DNA of 64,000 nt from Clostridium sp. CAG:568 (GCA_000434395.1 FR878777.1:26222-90221); one strand, 5' to 3'. Shown: positions 16,645-25,606, numbered from the stretch's first letter. The notes: a model not told the origin generated them from the sequence alone. Program-made: numbers and translations.

Positions 16645-17154
16645 CTATTCCTCCTTTTTTATCGAGTTACCCAACTTTCCTTTTCGCATCAACTTTTTCC
16701 TAACGAACATTTCACGAATTCTATTGAAATAAGTCCAAGGCATCTCTTTGTTAGATAATCTACTTGTTAGTATAAACTTAATTTGGCATTTTTCAGCCAC
16801 CTGTTTGTCGGTAAATAGCTGATCTCCTACCATAACTGTTTTATTCTTATCTAACTTTCTCTCTTCTATAAAACTTTTCAATTTCTTCGGAGAAGGCTTT
16901 CTTGCATCGTAGACGTACCCATCAATATTGAGGTTAGTCACATATCTTTCAATACGTTTTTTCGTATTGTTGGATACTATAGCGACAAACAAGCCATTAT
17001 TTTTCAATTCCTCAATCTTCTCTATAGTTCTTTTAGAAGCCTCCTTTGTCAAGGGTGGATCCAAAGTGTTATCTAAATCAAAGATAACAGCTTCAATGTC
17101 GTTATCTTTGAAAAAGGATATAGGAATCTCATATATACTCTCTGCGTTCCACAT
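16645..17154 (-). CDS. yqeG: YqeG-type HAD phosphatase
   Basis: HAD-superfamily (IIIA) phosphatase of the YqeG family. Motif I is VIFDLDNTLDPP, motif II is VSNNTKKR, the Lys motif is KPSPKKLK, and motif III is VGDQLFTD. The physiological substrate is not established. 169 residues is normal. It is the first gene of the five-gene operon reading toward dif; a possible promoter (TTTACG, 17 bp, TAAAAT) lies in the 62-bp gap after parC. Confidence 0.92.
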   Translation of the reverse strand: MWNAESIYEIPISFFKDNDIEAVIFDLDNTLDPPLTKEASKRTIEKIEELKNNGLFVAIVSNNTKKRIERYVTNLNIDGYVYDARKPSPKKLKSFIEERKLDKNKTVMVGDQLFTDKQVAEKCQIKFILTSRLSNKEMPWTYFNRIREMFVRKKLMRKGKLGNSIKKEE

Positions 17155-17216
17155 CTCAATGTCCTTCCCTTAGAATAATAATATTTTACCTTAAACTATT
17201 CTACCCGTAAATATAA

Positions 17217-19880
17217 TTACTTTTTATTTTTATCACCTATTTCAGAATCGATGATATCGAAAAATGTAGGTTGATCCATAACATCATCTTTTTTAGACTT
17301 GGAGTTTTTTGAAGTGTCACAATAAGTCTTTGATGGTTTGATGACTTTAGTGTCATCATCTATGATGCCACCTTTCACATCTATTCCTAAGACTAACGAA
17401 TTCTTTGTTTTGCTTTGAATATTTTCATTTCTGACCAATACACCTAAATCGCTACAGGTTATATTGGAAACTTCTAAAGAAACTGTTCCATCGCTCATCG
17501 ATAGAAGAATGTTGTTTATTTTTTGTCCATTCTTCTTGAGCATATCAACGCCAACAATCTTAGTATAAGAGCTCTTAGGAATTCTTACTGTTTGTGTCTT
17601 AGCCCCTAGTCTTTGAGTACTTGCAATACCAGAAGTGTTGATAACTACTGATTTTCTTTGTTCAAAGACAAATACTGCTTTTGAATCCTCGCCTTTGTCT
17701 AAAGAAAGGAGACAAGCCATATCGACTGGTTTGATAGGCTGATTCATCGCTTTGACACCCGCAGCTTGGAATGATACGACTGGAACTTCATTTTCATTAA
17801 ACCTATTGCAATTTCCATCTTGAGCAATGACCAAAAGATCGGAATCCCCAGATGTAATTTGAGCACTTACTACTTCATCTTCCTTTGTTATTCCCATTAT
17901 TCTCAAAGGCTTGTTGGTCAATTTTCCAGAAGTAATATCAGAAAGACTCACACGTTTAATTTTGGATAGCTTTGAAAGAAGGGTGACATATAAACCTTTC
18001 TTATATTCACGAATGATATAAGCAGAAACAATCTTTTCATTTGAATCCATAGTTAAAACATTATTCAAATGTTTTCCTTCATCGTGCCATTTAGCATCAG
18101 GGATTTGCCAAACAGGGACTAAAATGTAGTTTCCTTTAGATGTGAATCCTAATAGATCATCATGAGTGGTCGCCTGCCTATTTAAAACGATTTGGTCACC
18201 TACTTTAATGGTTGGCATGTCGTTTATAGGATCACCATTTATAGTGGACTGGTACGAACGCATGTTTGTTTTTTTGAAATAACCAGTCTTGGTCAATACT
18301 ACCATGACATCTTCTTTGGCTATCAAAGACTTTTGATCGACAGTTCCTTGCTGGACGACAGGTTCATCAGCTATCGTTGTCAATCTATCGGATTTAATAA
18401 TTTCCAAAGCAGCATTCATCTCTTCAATGATGACATTGTTAAGCTCAGTTTTATCAGACAATATCTTCGTAAGCTTATCGATTCTAGAAACCAAATCTTT
18501 CTTTTCGTCTTCCAAGGCCACAATATCGATCTTTGTCAAAGAATAAAGGCGCATGTTTCCAATAGCATCAGCCTGTAATTCAGTAAAGCCGAATTTGTTC
18601 ATCATATTTTCTTTGGCTTCTACTCTGGAATTAGATTTTCTTATGACTGCTATGACTTCATCTATGATTGATTTTGCTTTCAAAAGACCATTTATTATCT
18701 CTACTCTTGCGTTAAATTTGCTGAATTCAAAAGCAGATCTTTTTGTTATGACATCTTGTCTATGATCAATATAGGCATCGATTATGGCTAATAAAGATAA
18801 TGTTCTAGGATGACCCTTAACCAAGGCAAGCATGTTTGCAGCGAAAGTTGTTCTCAAGGCACCCTTCGATTGCAAATAGTTCAAGATTGCAGTAGGATCT
18901 GCACCTTTTTTAATATCTAAAACAATTCTAATATCACCGGCTGATTCATCTCTTATTTCAGTAATATTGTCCAAGCCTTCGTTGATTCTTCTGTTGTCTA
19001 GATCTTTGACCATCTGTGCTTTTACAACACCATAAGGAATTTCTGTTATTATAATTTGGTTAGTATCCTTATCGATCGTGGCTCTTGAATAAATATAAAA
19101 TGTAGCTTGACCCGTTCTATAAAGCTTTGCTATCGCAGCTTTGTCATCAATGATACCACCAGTTGGAAAATCCGGGCCTTTTACTATATTCATCAAATCA
19201 TCAACAGGGCAAGAAGGATGCTTAAGTCTATAGATTACAGCATTTACAACTTCTGTAGGGTTGTGAGTAGGTATATTTGTAGAATTACCTATGGCAATGC
19301 CGCTAGCTCCGTTGATTAAAAGGTTAGGAAATTCGGCAGGTAAAACGACAGGCTCCACTGCCGAATCATCGTAAGTCAAAGTCATATCGACGGTGTCTTC
19401 GTCGATATCTTTACACAAAAGTGAGGAGGCTTCGCTCAATTTTGACTCTGTGTAACGGTAAGCTGCAGGATCATCGTTATCGATGTCTCCATTATTTCCC
19501 TGGAAAATGAGAAGTGGAACACGCATTTTCCAGGATTGAGAAAGTCTGACCATTGCATCGTATACTGAGGAGTCGCCGTGTGGATGATAATGTCCTAAGA
19601 CATCACCGACAGTCTTTGCACATTTCACAGTCTTTTTATTGAATGTGATTCCGGATTTCCACATATCGAAAATAATTCTTCTATGGACTGGTTTTAGACC
19701 ATCTCTAACATCTGGAATTGCACGATCGGTTAGGACCATCTTAGCGTAACGATTAAAACAATCGGATAATATGGTCGGAAAATCCTCTTCTTCCAATTTA
19801 TTTTCGTTAAGACCTTCGGTGATCATCTTAGGGTTCTTTTTGATACCACCAGTTCTCATTCTTTTTTTCTTGTCAGCCAT
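17217..19880 (-). CDS. parC: DNA topoisomerase IV subunit A
   Basis: Breakage-reunion subunit of topoisomerase IV, which decatenates daughter chromosomes. The N-terminal core shows TDRAIPDVRDGLKPVHRRI, the helix region VGDVLGHYHPHGDSSVYDAM and the catalytic Tyr in PAAYRYTES (Tyr143). The beta-propeller C-terminal domain follows, ending in a low-complexity Lys/Ser/Asp tail. A classical GyrA box (QRRGGKG) is not visible, and parE is immediately upstream (10-bp gap), so ParC rather than GyrA. Its location 4-9 kb from dif is notable because topoisomerase IV acts there in E. coli. Confidence 0.92.
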   Translation of the reverse strand: MADKKKRMRTGGIKKNPKMITEGLNENKLEEEDFPTILSDCFNRYAKMVLTDRAIPDVRDGLKPVHRRIIFDMWKSGITFNKKTVKCAKTVGDVLGHYHPHGDSSVYDAMVRLSQSWKMRVPLLIFQGNNGDIDNDDPAAYRYTESKLSEASSLLCKDIDEDTVDMTLTYDDSAVEPVVLPAEFPNLLINGASGIAIGNSTNIPTHNPTEVVNAVIYRLKHPSCPVDDLMNIVKGPDFPTGGIIDDKAAIAKLYRTGQATFYIYSRATIDKDTNQIIITEIPYGVVKAQMVKDLDNRRINEGLDNITEIRDESAGDIRIVLDIKKGADPTAILNYLQSKGALRTTFAANMLALVKGHPRTLSLLAIIDAYIDHRQDVITKRSAFEFSKFNARVEIINGLLKAKSIIDEVIAVIRKSNSRVEAKENMMNKFGFTELQADAIGNMRLYSLTKIDIVALEDEKKDLVSRIDKLTKILSDKTELNNVIIEEMNAALEIIKSDRLTTIADEPVVQQGTVDQKSLIAKEDVMVVLTKTGYFKKTNMRSYQSTINGDPINDMPTIKVGDQIVLNRQATTHDDLLGFTSKGNYILVPVWQIPDAKWHDEGKHLNNVLTMDSNEKIVSAYIIREYKKGLYVTLLSKLSKIKRVSLSDITSGKLTNKPLRIMGITKEDEVVSAQITSGDSDLLVIAQDGNCNRFNENEVPVVSFQAAGVKAMNQPIKPVDMACLLSLDKGEDSKAVFVFEQRKSVVINTSGIASTQRLGAKTQTVRIPKSSYTKIVGVDMLKKNGQKINNILLSMSDGTVSLEVSNITCSDLGVLVRNENIQSKTKNSLVLGIDVKGGIIDDDTKVIKPSKTYCDTSKNSKSKKDDVMDQPTFFDIIDSEIGDKNKK

Positions 19881-19890
19881 TTTTCACCTC

Positions 19891-21891
19891 TCAATCATTA
19901 TTGTCTGAATCTTCGCTATCGCTTTGTTTATTTTTAGCTTCTTCGAATTCTTGCCCTTTTTTTAATCTTTCAAAGAAGTCAGCCTTATATCCAAAATCGA
20001 TATTTGATTGAATCCATTCCTTACGACGATCCGAATCTTTTCCCATGAACAAACGTACATGATCTGCACATTCATCTCTTTCGTTTTCACTAGTGACTAC
20101 TTTTAATAATTTTCTAAAAGGAGGGTTCATAGTAGTGGTTGAAAGTTGCTCAGGGCTCATTTCACCCAATCCTTTATAACGACTTACGTCATATCCTTTT
20201 CCAATTTTCTTTCTAGCTTCATCTAATTGGGCATCATCCCAACAATAGATCTCATGATTATCTTTATAGACTCTATATAAAGGAGGGCATGCGACATAAA
20301 CATGGCCGGATTCAACCAATGGACGCATATGTTCATAGAAGAAGGCTAATAGCAAGTTTCTAATATGGAATCCATCGTCATCAGCATCGGTCATGATTAT
20401 GACTTTTCCATAATGAATATTCTTTAAATTGAAATTGTCGTCATATCCAGCTCCGATCGTATTTATTAAATCAGCCAATTCTTTATTATCCAATAAAGAA
20501 TCAGCGTCTGCTACATCGACGGTGTTCTTTGGCTTTCCACGCAAAGGAAGAATTCCTTGATGAATTCTATCTCTGGCATTTTTTGCAGAGCCACCGGCGG
20601 AATTTCCTTCGACTATGAACAATTCATTGGATTTATAGTCTTTAGATGCTGGAGGTGCCAATTTTCCTGAAAGCATCGAAGCTTTAATTCCACTTTTGAA
20701 TTTGTTTCTTTCCTTTTCTCTAGCTTCAGCCGCCTTTTGACGAGCTTCTCTACTCTCCAAAGCCTTTTCTATGACATCGCTAGCTTCCTGGGAATGCTCC
20801 TCTAGATAATGTCCTAAGAAATTTTCAACGACTGAATCTACCGCTGGTAGGGCTTGTTTGGTTCCAAGCTTCGATTTAGTCTGTCCTTCGAATTGAAGAA
20901 TTGTTTCCGGAACCCAAACCGAGATGATTGCACACATTCCTTCCCTTATGTCATCACCATCTAAATTTACATTACCTCTTCCTAAAAGCTTATGAGACGA
21001 GGCAAATGCATTATATGAAGAAGTTATCGCTTTTTTAAATCCGGCTTCGTGGTGACCACCTTCTGGTGTTCTAACACCATTAGCAAAAGAATAGATTCGT
21101 TGACTATATTCATCCTTAAACCATCCGAAAACTACTTCGACTCTAATAGTATCAGCTGATCCTTCGATGGTTATTGCTGGAACTAGAGGGGTTTTGGTGG
21201 CATTTCTTCTTTGGAAGAATTCCTTCAACCCTTCCTTATAGAAGAATGTCGCACTTTCATTAGTTCTATTATCCTTCAAAACAAAAGTAACGCCTTTGGT
21301 AAGACAAGCTTGGTCATCCATGTGAGCAGCAACTGTATCGTAATTGAAATTAACATCATCAAAAATAGTGGGATCAGGTTTGAAAGTAACTACTGTTCCT
21401 CTTCTATCAGTCTTACCGACTAATTTTGTAGGTGTTTCTTTAGAGCCGCCCTCGCTATATCGAATCATATGCTCTGTTCCATCTCTAAAAGAATGTATTT
21501 CCATAAAGGTGGACAAAGCATTTACTACAGCACCACCGACACCGTGCAAACCACCTGCTGTTTTATAGTTGTCTTCATTGAACTTTCCACCTCCGTGCAA
21601 AGTTCTATATACGATGTCAAAACCCGACACTCCTTCTTTTTTGTTCATGTCCCAAGGCACACCACGACCTTCATCCGATACAGTTACGCTGCCGTCAGCG
21701 TTTAAATCTACTTCTATTTTCTTTCCAAATCCAGCGTTGGCTTCATCGACTGCATTGTCTAAGATTTCCCATATTAAATGATGTAATCCGGTAACATCTG
21801 TAGTACCGATATACATACCAGGCCTATCTCTGACAGGTTGCAAGCCTTTCAAAATCTTTAGATTGTTGGCATCGTATTTTTTGTTTTCCAT
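19891..21891 (-). CDS. parE: DNA topoisomerase IV subunit B
   Basis: ATPase subunit of topoisomerase IV. GHKL ATP-binding motifs: EILDNAVDEANAG, DEGRGVPWD and GGLHGVGGAVVNALS. The transducer follows, then the Toprim domain with EGNSAGGSAKNARDR and the acidic metal motif IIMTDADDDGFHI. The C-terminus holds YKGLGEMSPEQL. 666 residues is normal, with an acidic tail. The ribosome site GAGGGGCG precedes the ATG. It is divergent from plsY across about 100 bp. Confidence 0.94.
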   Translation of the reverse strand: MENKKYDANNLKILKGLQPVRDRPGMYIGTTDVTGLHHLIWEILDNAVDEANAGFGKKIEVDLNADGSVTVSDEGRGVPWDMNKKEGVSGFDIVYRTLHGGGKFNEDNYKTAGGLHGVGGAVVNALSTFMEIHSFRDGTEHMIRYSEGGSKETPTKLVGKTDRRGTVVTFKPDPTIFDDVNFNYDTVAAHMDDQACLTKGVTFVLKDNRTNESATFFYKEGLKEFFQRRNATKTPLVPAITIEGSADTIRVEVVFGWFKDEYSQRIYSFANGVRTPEGGHHEAGFKKAITSSYNAFASSHKLLGRGNVNLDGDDIREGMCAIISVWVPETILQFEGQTKSKLGTKQALPAVDSVVENFLGHYLEEHSQEASDVIEKALESREARQKAAEAREKERNKFKSGIKASMLSGKLAPPASKDYKSNELFIVEGNSAGGSAKNARDRIHQGILPLRGKPKNTVDVADADSLLDNKELADLINTIGAGYDDNFNLKNIHYGKVIIMTDADDDGFHIRNLLLAFFYEHMRPLVESGHVYVACPPLYRVYKDNHEIYCWDDAQLDEARKKIGKGYDVSRYKGLGEMSPEQLSTTTMNPPFRKLLKVVTSENERDECADHVRLFMGKDSDRRKEWIQSNIDFGYKADFFERLKKGQEFEEAKNKQSDSEDSDNND

Positions 21892-22010
21892 ATTACGCCC
21901 CTCTAACTAATCTCTAAATTTTAACTTTTTTTAAATGGTTTATAAAGTCAAAAAAGATTAAAACCCTCAATGTGTAGTATTATTCTATAGTCAATTTGAA
22001 GGAGATTTTT

Positions 22011-22784
22011 ATGGAAATAACTTGGGCTATTGTTTCATGCATTATATTTGCGGTATTTGGTTATTTAATCGGTTCCATTCCTAACGCTGTAATAATAGGA
22101 AAGATACATCATGTCGACATAACTAAAATTGGAAGTGGAAATCCTGGTGGAACAAATGTTTGGAGAGAATTTGGCTGGAAATGGGGTGTAGGATGTATGA
22201 TTCTAGACTTTATGAAGGGATTTATTCCATCATTAATTGTATTGCTACTAACCTCTTTTATTCCTCAATTTAGAGATGGAACCATTTCCCAAATGTCTTT
22301 TATGGGATACGACCACTTAAATCTTTATACGATTTTGACCGGTGCTATGGCAATGATCGGCCATGCATTCCCAATTTTCTTCCATTTCAAAGGTGGAAAG
22401 AATGTCATGGTCACTTGTGGATTCATCGGCGCTACATGTCCTTTAATGATGGGAATAGCTGTAGCTATGTTTGTTACATTCGAATTGATTTCTCATAAGA
22501 TTTCGGTTGGCTCATTGGCAGCTGCAGCTACAGTCTTCCTATATTCCTTAGTTTGTTTAATCATCTCTTTAGCAATTCCGTCTTTAAATGAAAACTATAT
22601 GATTGGAGGATGGTACTTCACAGATAAAATTTACTTCTTGACCGATTGGATATATGGTCTAGTATTGGTCTTAGAGGCCTTGTTCGTCGTCTTCAGACAT
22701 AAATCTAATATTAAAAAATTAGCCAAACATGAGGAGAAGAACTTTGATCCCAACTCTCATGAGTTCGACCAGAAAAGTAATTAA
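22011..22784 (+). CDS. plsY: acyl-phosphate glycerol-3-phosphate acyltransferase PlsY
   Basis: Membrane acyltransferase that makes lysophosphatidic acid from acyl-phosphate and glycerol 3-phosphate. Family motifs: GYLIGSIPNAVIIGK, the catalytic GSGNPGGTNVWREFG, and the third motif HAFPIFFHFKGGKNV. Several hydrophobic segments are evident. ATG at 22011 is preferred over an upstream TTG (21996) because GAAGGAG lies between them at the right distance. At 257 residues it is longer than many PlsY (about 200), from a longer loop between the last membrane helices. It neighbours parE, as in several Firmicutes. Confidence 0.93.
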   Translation: MEITWAIVSCIIFAVFGYLIGSIPNAVIIGKIHHVDITKIGSGNPGGTNVWREFGWKWGVGCMILDFMKGFIPSLIVLLLTSFIPQFRDGTISQMSFMGYDHLNLYTILTGAMAMIGHAFPIFFHFKGGKNVMVTCGFIGATCPLMMGIAVAMFVTFELISHKISVGSLAAAATVFLYSLVCLIISLAIPSLNENYMIGGWYFTDKIYFLTDWIYGLVLVLEALFVVFRHKSNIKKLAKHEEKNFDPNSHEFDQKSN

Positions 22785-22802
22785 AGAAAAATAATTAGTA
22801 AA

Positions 22803-22838
22803 CTAAAAAACCTGCCACTTGGCAGGTTCTTTTATTTC
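22803..22838. terminator. bidirectional intrinsic terminator (plsY / yneF)
   Basis: AACCTGCC (22809-22816), loop ACTT, GGCAGGTT (22821-22828), flanked by A-runs on the left and a T-run on the right. It can stop plsY transcription on + and the rpmG-efp-yneF operon on -. Confidence 0.9.
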
Positions 22839-23098
22839 TTCTTCTTTTTCTTGCTCATTCCAGCGTAAGGATTATAGTTTGGAGATTTGGCATCGTTCAT
22901 AGCTTTCATAGCTCTTTCTACATCAGCTTCTGAAGGAGTTCTTCCAGTAGCTCTTAACAATGCACGAACTTGATCCTTGTTGATTGGAGGATTCTTTTTC
23001 AATTCGCGTTTTGTTATAAATCTAAACACAAAGAATCCACCGATCAAGCCCACTAGAAAGCAAGCGATTGAAATTCCAGCAACTGCTCCGCCGTTCAT
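22832..23098 (-). CDS. yneF: YneF/UPF0154 family membrane protein
   Basis: An 88-residue protein with one N-terminal membrane helix (AGISIACFLVGLIGGFFVF) followed by the conserved UPF0154 cytoplasmic part (NPPINKDQVRALLRATGRTP, then SEADVERAMKAM) and a Lys tail. The family is widespread in Firmicutes and Mollicutes; function unknown. It lies 12 bp after efp and ends at the terminator. Confidence 0.88.
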   Translation of the reverse strand: MNGGAVAGISIACFLVGLIGGFFVFRFITKRELKKNPPINKDQVRALLRATGRTPSEADVERAMKAMNDAKSPNYNPYAGMSKKKKKK

Positions 23099-23110
23099 GC
23101 TTTTTAACCT

Positions 23111-23695
23111 TTACTTAGTTCCGGTCTCAGCACGGGAATCATAGGCACCAGTATCGGTACGGATGATAACTTTCTCACCATTCTTTACGAAGAGAGGAAC
23201 CTTGATTTGATATCCAGTCTCTAAGGTAGCGGGCTTCATGGCACGGTTGACGGTATCACCGGCAACAGCATTGTCATCAGTTTCAACAATTCTCAAAACA
23301 ACCTTGGCAGGCAAAGCTATTCCAAGAATCTCACCACGGAAGTAAGTGATGGTAACATCTGCTTCAGGGGCGAGGAAGTTCAATTCATGTGAAATTCTTT
23401 CATGAGGAATTTGAACTTGGTCATAAGTATCCTTATCCATGAAATATCCAAAGTTTTCATCGGAATAAAGGAATTGCATAGTCTTCTTTTCAAGATAAGC
23501 CAATTCAACACGGTCTCCACCGAAGAACATAACTTCTTCGATAGCTCCAGATCTGAGGTTTTGGACTTTCATCTTGACTTTCATCTTGGCCATAGCGGTC
23601 TTGTTTCTGTTGATATCGAGAACGCTATAGAGTTGATTCTCATGAATATAGACTTTTCCAGGTCCAAGTTCAGTAACGTTTACCAATTCTGCCAT
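23111..23695 (-). CDS. efp: translation elongation factor P
   Basis: EF-P relieves ribosome stalling at polyproline. Three beta domains: KOW-like N-domain (residues 1-63), OB domain II and OB domain III (ending VPLFVKNGEKVIIRTDTGAYDSRA). The tip of the N-domain loop reads NRNKTAMAKMK with Lys at position 32, instead of the PGKG type of many bacteria; the NKTAMAKMK form is like that of Mollicutes. Modifying enzymes are not in the window. It sits 13 bp after rpmG with GAGGATT as ribosome site. Confidence 0.95.
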   Translation of the reverse strand: MAELVNVTELGPGKVYIHENQLYSVLDINRNKTAMAKMKVKMKVQNLRSGAIEEVMFFGGDRVELAYLEKKTMQFLYSDENFGYFMDKDTYDQVQIPHERISHELNFLAPEADVTITYFRGEILGIALPAKVVLRIVETDDNAVAGDTVNRAMKPATLETGYQIKVPLFVKNGEKVIIRTDTGAYDSRAETGTK

Positions 23696-23708
23696 TTTCT
23701 AATCCTCT

Positions 23709-23867
23709 TTACTTCTTCTCTACATGCTCTGTCTTAGCATTGCACTTGCGACAAAATTTGTTCTTCTTTATACGCTCAGGTGTGCTCTTCTTGTTCTTTG
23801 TGGAGATGTAGTTCTCGTTCTTGCATTTGCTGCAAACCAATGTGATTTCTGTTCTTGCTTCTGCCAT
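23709..23867 (-). CDS. rpmG: 50S ribosomal protein L33
   Basis: A 52-residue protein beginning MAEARTEITLVCSKCKNENY with a second pair NKFCRKCNAKTEH. Two CxxC pairs make it the zinc-binding (C+) form of L33. The ribosome site GGAGGA is about 10 bp before ATG. It is first in rpmG-efp-yneF; a likely promoter lies just upstream. Confidence 0.95.
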   Translation of the reverse strand: MAEARTEITLVCSKCKNENYISTKNKKSTPERIKKNKFCRKCNAKTEHVEKK

Positions 23868-23898
23868 TTTAAAAATATCCTCCAAATAAGGCTATATT

Positions 23899-23926
23899 AT
23901 TTTACTATCTATTTTTTCTTAATCAA
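23899..23926 (-). promoter_or_regulatory. putative promoter of rpmG-efp-yneF
   Basis: On the - strand TTGATT (23926-23921), 16-bp spacer, TAAAAT (23904-23899), about 30 bp before rpmG. It lies downstream of the ncRNA terminator at 23971-23994, so the operon need not depend on read-through. Confidence 0.5.
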
Positions 23927-23970
23927 GTAATGTAAAGCTTATTTTGTCATAGTTTTAGAAATTTTTTCAT

Positions 23971-23994
23971 AAAAAAAGCCCCCATAAGGGAGCT
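23971..23994 (-). terminator. intrinsic terminator of structured RNA 1
   Basis: On the - strand AGCTCCC (23994-23988), loop TTAT, GGGGGCT (23983-23977) then a seven-T run. Confidence 0.85.
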
Positions 23995-24262
23995 GGTCCA
24001 CACAATCCAAACAGCTTTTCATCTCTTCTCTCTTACAATCACAATGGACACATTTATTCAGTCTAGTGCTTTAGCACTTTGAGAGTCTACCGAATACCTT
24101 TTGTGAAGTTGAGACTACTTCGCCTTGATTTTTTTCTTTTAGTTTAATGACCACCTTAGGGAACTTTTTGAATCACATCGATCCTATGATGATTTTGTAA
24201 ATCATAGAACCTAGAGTTTCGTATCTTATTCTTCAAGAAGGGTTCCAGGCTTCCCCCTCTTC
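23971..24262 (-). ncRNA. unidentified structured RNA 1 (about 290 nt)
   Basis: A gene-free stretch with its own promoter (TTGCAT, 17 bp, TTAAAT at 24298-24270) and its own terminator (23971-23994). Helices visible in the transcript: CTATGATTT (24207-24199) with AAATC...ATAG (to 24184); ATTCGGT (24095-24089) with ACTGAAT (24062-24056) enclosing AGTGCT (24078-24073) with AGCACT (24070-24065); GTCCA (24049-24045) with TGGAC (24000-23996). No long reading frame, no RNase P (GAAAGUCC, ACAGAA), SRP domain IV or tmRNA hallmarks were found. Could be a regulatory RNA or a very divergent housekeeping RNA. Confidence 0.6.
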
Positions 24263-24269
24263 GATTATT

Positions 24270-24298
24270 ATTTAATCAAAAAGAAATCATTTATGCAA
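24270..24298 (-). promoter_or_regulatory. putative promoter of structured RNA 1
   Basis: TTGCAT (24298-24293), 17-bp spacer, TTAAAT (24275-24270); predicted start near 24262. The -35 overlaps one of the two operator-like sites. Confidence 0.6.
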
Positions 24299-24307
24299 CC
24301 GCTTTCT
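24293..24307 (+). promoter_or_regulatory. cre-like / LacI-family operator, site 1
   Basis: ATGCAACCGCTTTCT fits the CcpA cre consensus WTGNAANCGNWNNCW. It overlaps the -35 of the structured RNA 1 promoter, so a bound repressor would block it. Confidence 0.5.
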
Positions 24308-24337
24308 TCATTTAATAGCAAAATAATTTATAAATTT

Positions 24338-24352
24338 TGGAAGCGGTTGCAA
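24338..24352 (-). promoter_or_regulatory. cre-like / LacI-family operator, site 2
   Basis: On the - strand TTGCAACCGCTTCCA fits the same cre consensus. It is the inverted partner of site 1 (GCAACCGCTT at 24295-24304 against AAGCGGTTGC at 24341-24350), centres about 46 bp apart. The pair could serve looping repression or, less likely, an RNA hairpin after the glycerate kinase gene. Confidence 0.45.
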
Positions 24353-24396
24353 GAAAACTTAATATATTGAGTTTTTTCTACTTTTTAATCTTTAAT

Positions 24397-25521
24397 TTAA
24401 TAAATAATATTTAAAAGATTATTTATGGTAAACTTCAAATCTTCCTTAGATCTGGATTTCATTATTTTCTTCTCGAGCAACACCCTATTTATAGTAAAAG
24501 CAGCGGTCAAACCTTTTTCATATAAAGGTTCTATCCCATCTTTTATCTCACCACAGACAGCAATAACCTTTACGCCTTTCTTTTTGCAACGCTTAATAAC
24601 TTCCATAACACCTTTTCCTTGTAAAGTCTGGCTATCAATTCTCCCTTCACCAGTAAATACATAATCGGTTTTTTCAATCATTTCATCGAAATTAAAAGAA
24701 TCCAATAGAGCTTTAGCACCTTTAATCAACTTTCCAGAAAAGAATTGCATTATTCCATACCCTAAACCACCAGCAGCACCTGCACCATTCTTTCTGGACA
24801 AATCAAAGCCATATTCTTTTTTACAAACTGAAGTTAAATTCTTCATTCCATTTTCCAATATTTTTAATTCAGTCTCATTTGCTCCTTTTTGTGGTCCATA
24901 CACATATGTAGCTCCGTTCTTTCCTAAAAGCTTTGCTTCGACATCGCACATCCCTATTATTTCAATGTTTTTTAATCTGCTATCGATATTTGATGTATCG
25001 ATATATACGATATCATTTAAATGGGAAGATCCAGACTTTATTTCCATTTTGTTCTTATCCAAGAATGAAACACCTAAAGCTTTAGCCATTCCGACACCAC
25101 CATCATTTGTCGCTGTTCCACCTAATCCAATTATTATCTTTTTAATCCCATCTTCTTTTTTCAAAATATTTCTAATCATCAAACCCAATCCATATGAACT
25201 TGAATGTAAAATATCTAGGTTGGGTTTTATCATGGCAAGACCTATTATCTTAGCAGATTCGATTACCAATTCGCCATCTTTAGAAATTCCATAGTCAGCA
25301 GTAATTTTCACTCCTAAAGCATTTACGGTTTCAATAGATTTCTTTTGATACTTTTTATTTTGTAATATGCAATCCAAGGTACCATCACCGCCATCTGCTA
25401 TTGGTGCACTTAAAACAATGGCGTTCTTATCTTTGTCTTCTATGCATTTCTTTATTATTTTGCAAGCTTCTATACTTTTTAAACTGCCTTTAAATGCATT
25501 CATGGCTAATACAAATTTCAT
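24397..25521 (-). CDS. glycerate kinase (GlxK/GarK family)
   Basis: Phosphorylates glycerate to a phosphoglycerate that enters glycolysis. A 374-residue member of glycerate kinase type 1: N-terminus MKFVLAMNAFKGSLKS, then APIADGGDGTLDC, GLGGTATNDGGVGMAKALG, NGAGAAGGLGYG and the motif TGEGRIDSQTLQGKG. Which phosphoglycerate isomer forms cannot be read from sequence. The ribosome site is AGGAAAGG. The gene is divergent from ispG, and the two cre-like sites lie beyond its 3' end, between it and structured RNA 1. Confidence 0.92.
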   Translation of the reverse strand: MKFVLAMNAFKGSLKSIEACKIIKKCIEDKDKNAIVLSAPIADGGDGTLDCILQNKKYQKKSIETVNALGVKITADYGISKDGELVIESAKIIGLAMIKPNLDILHSSSYGLGLMIRNILKKEDGIKKIIIGLGGTATNDGGVGMAKALGVSFLDKNKMEIKSGSSHLNDIVYIDTSNIDSRLKNIEIIGMCDVEAKLLGKNGATYVYGPQKGANETELKILENGMKNLTSVCKKEYGFDLSRKNGAGAAGGLGYGIMQFFSGKLIKGAKALLDSFNFDEMIEKTDYVFTGEGRIDSQTLQGKGVMEVIKRCKKKGVKVIAVCGEIKDGIEPLYEKGLTAAFTINRVLLEKKIMKSRSKEDLKFTINNLLNIIY

Positions 25522-25557
25522 ATAGGTATACCTTTCCTAACTAATTCGTGATACTTT

Positions 25558-25586
25558 TTGTTAAAACTTCATACTAATAATATAAT
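25558..25586 (+). promoter_or_regulatory. promoter of ispG
   Basis: TTGTTA (25558-25563), 17-bp spacer, perfect -10 TATAAT (25581-25586). Predicted start about 25593, giving a leader of about 14 nt containing GGAGG. Confidence 0.75.
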
Positions 25587-25606
25587 AGAAAAATATGGAG
25601 GCGATT

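Noticed and set aside
23971..24262. tmRNA for structured RNA 1
   Set aside because: A GTAAGAgAGAAGAGATGAA-like string resembles part of tmRNA, but there is no GGGG...GGATTCGAC start, tag frame ending in Ala-Ala, or CCA-type 3' end.
24295..24350. Intrinsic terminator for the glycerate kinase gene
   Set aside because: The inverted repeat has a 36-nt loop and no following T-run; paired operators explain it better.
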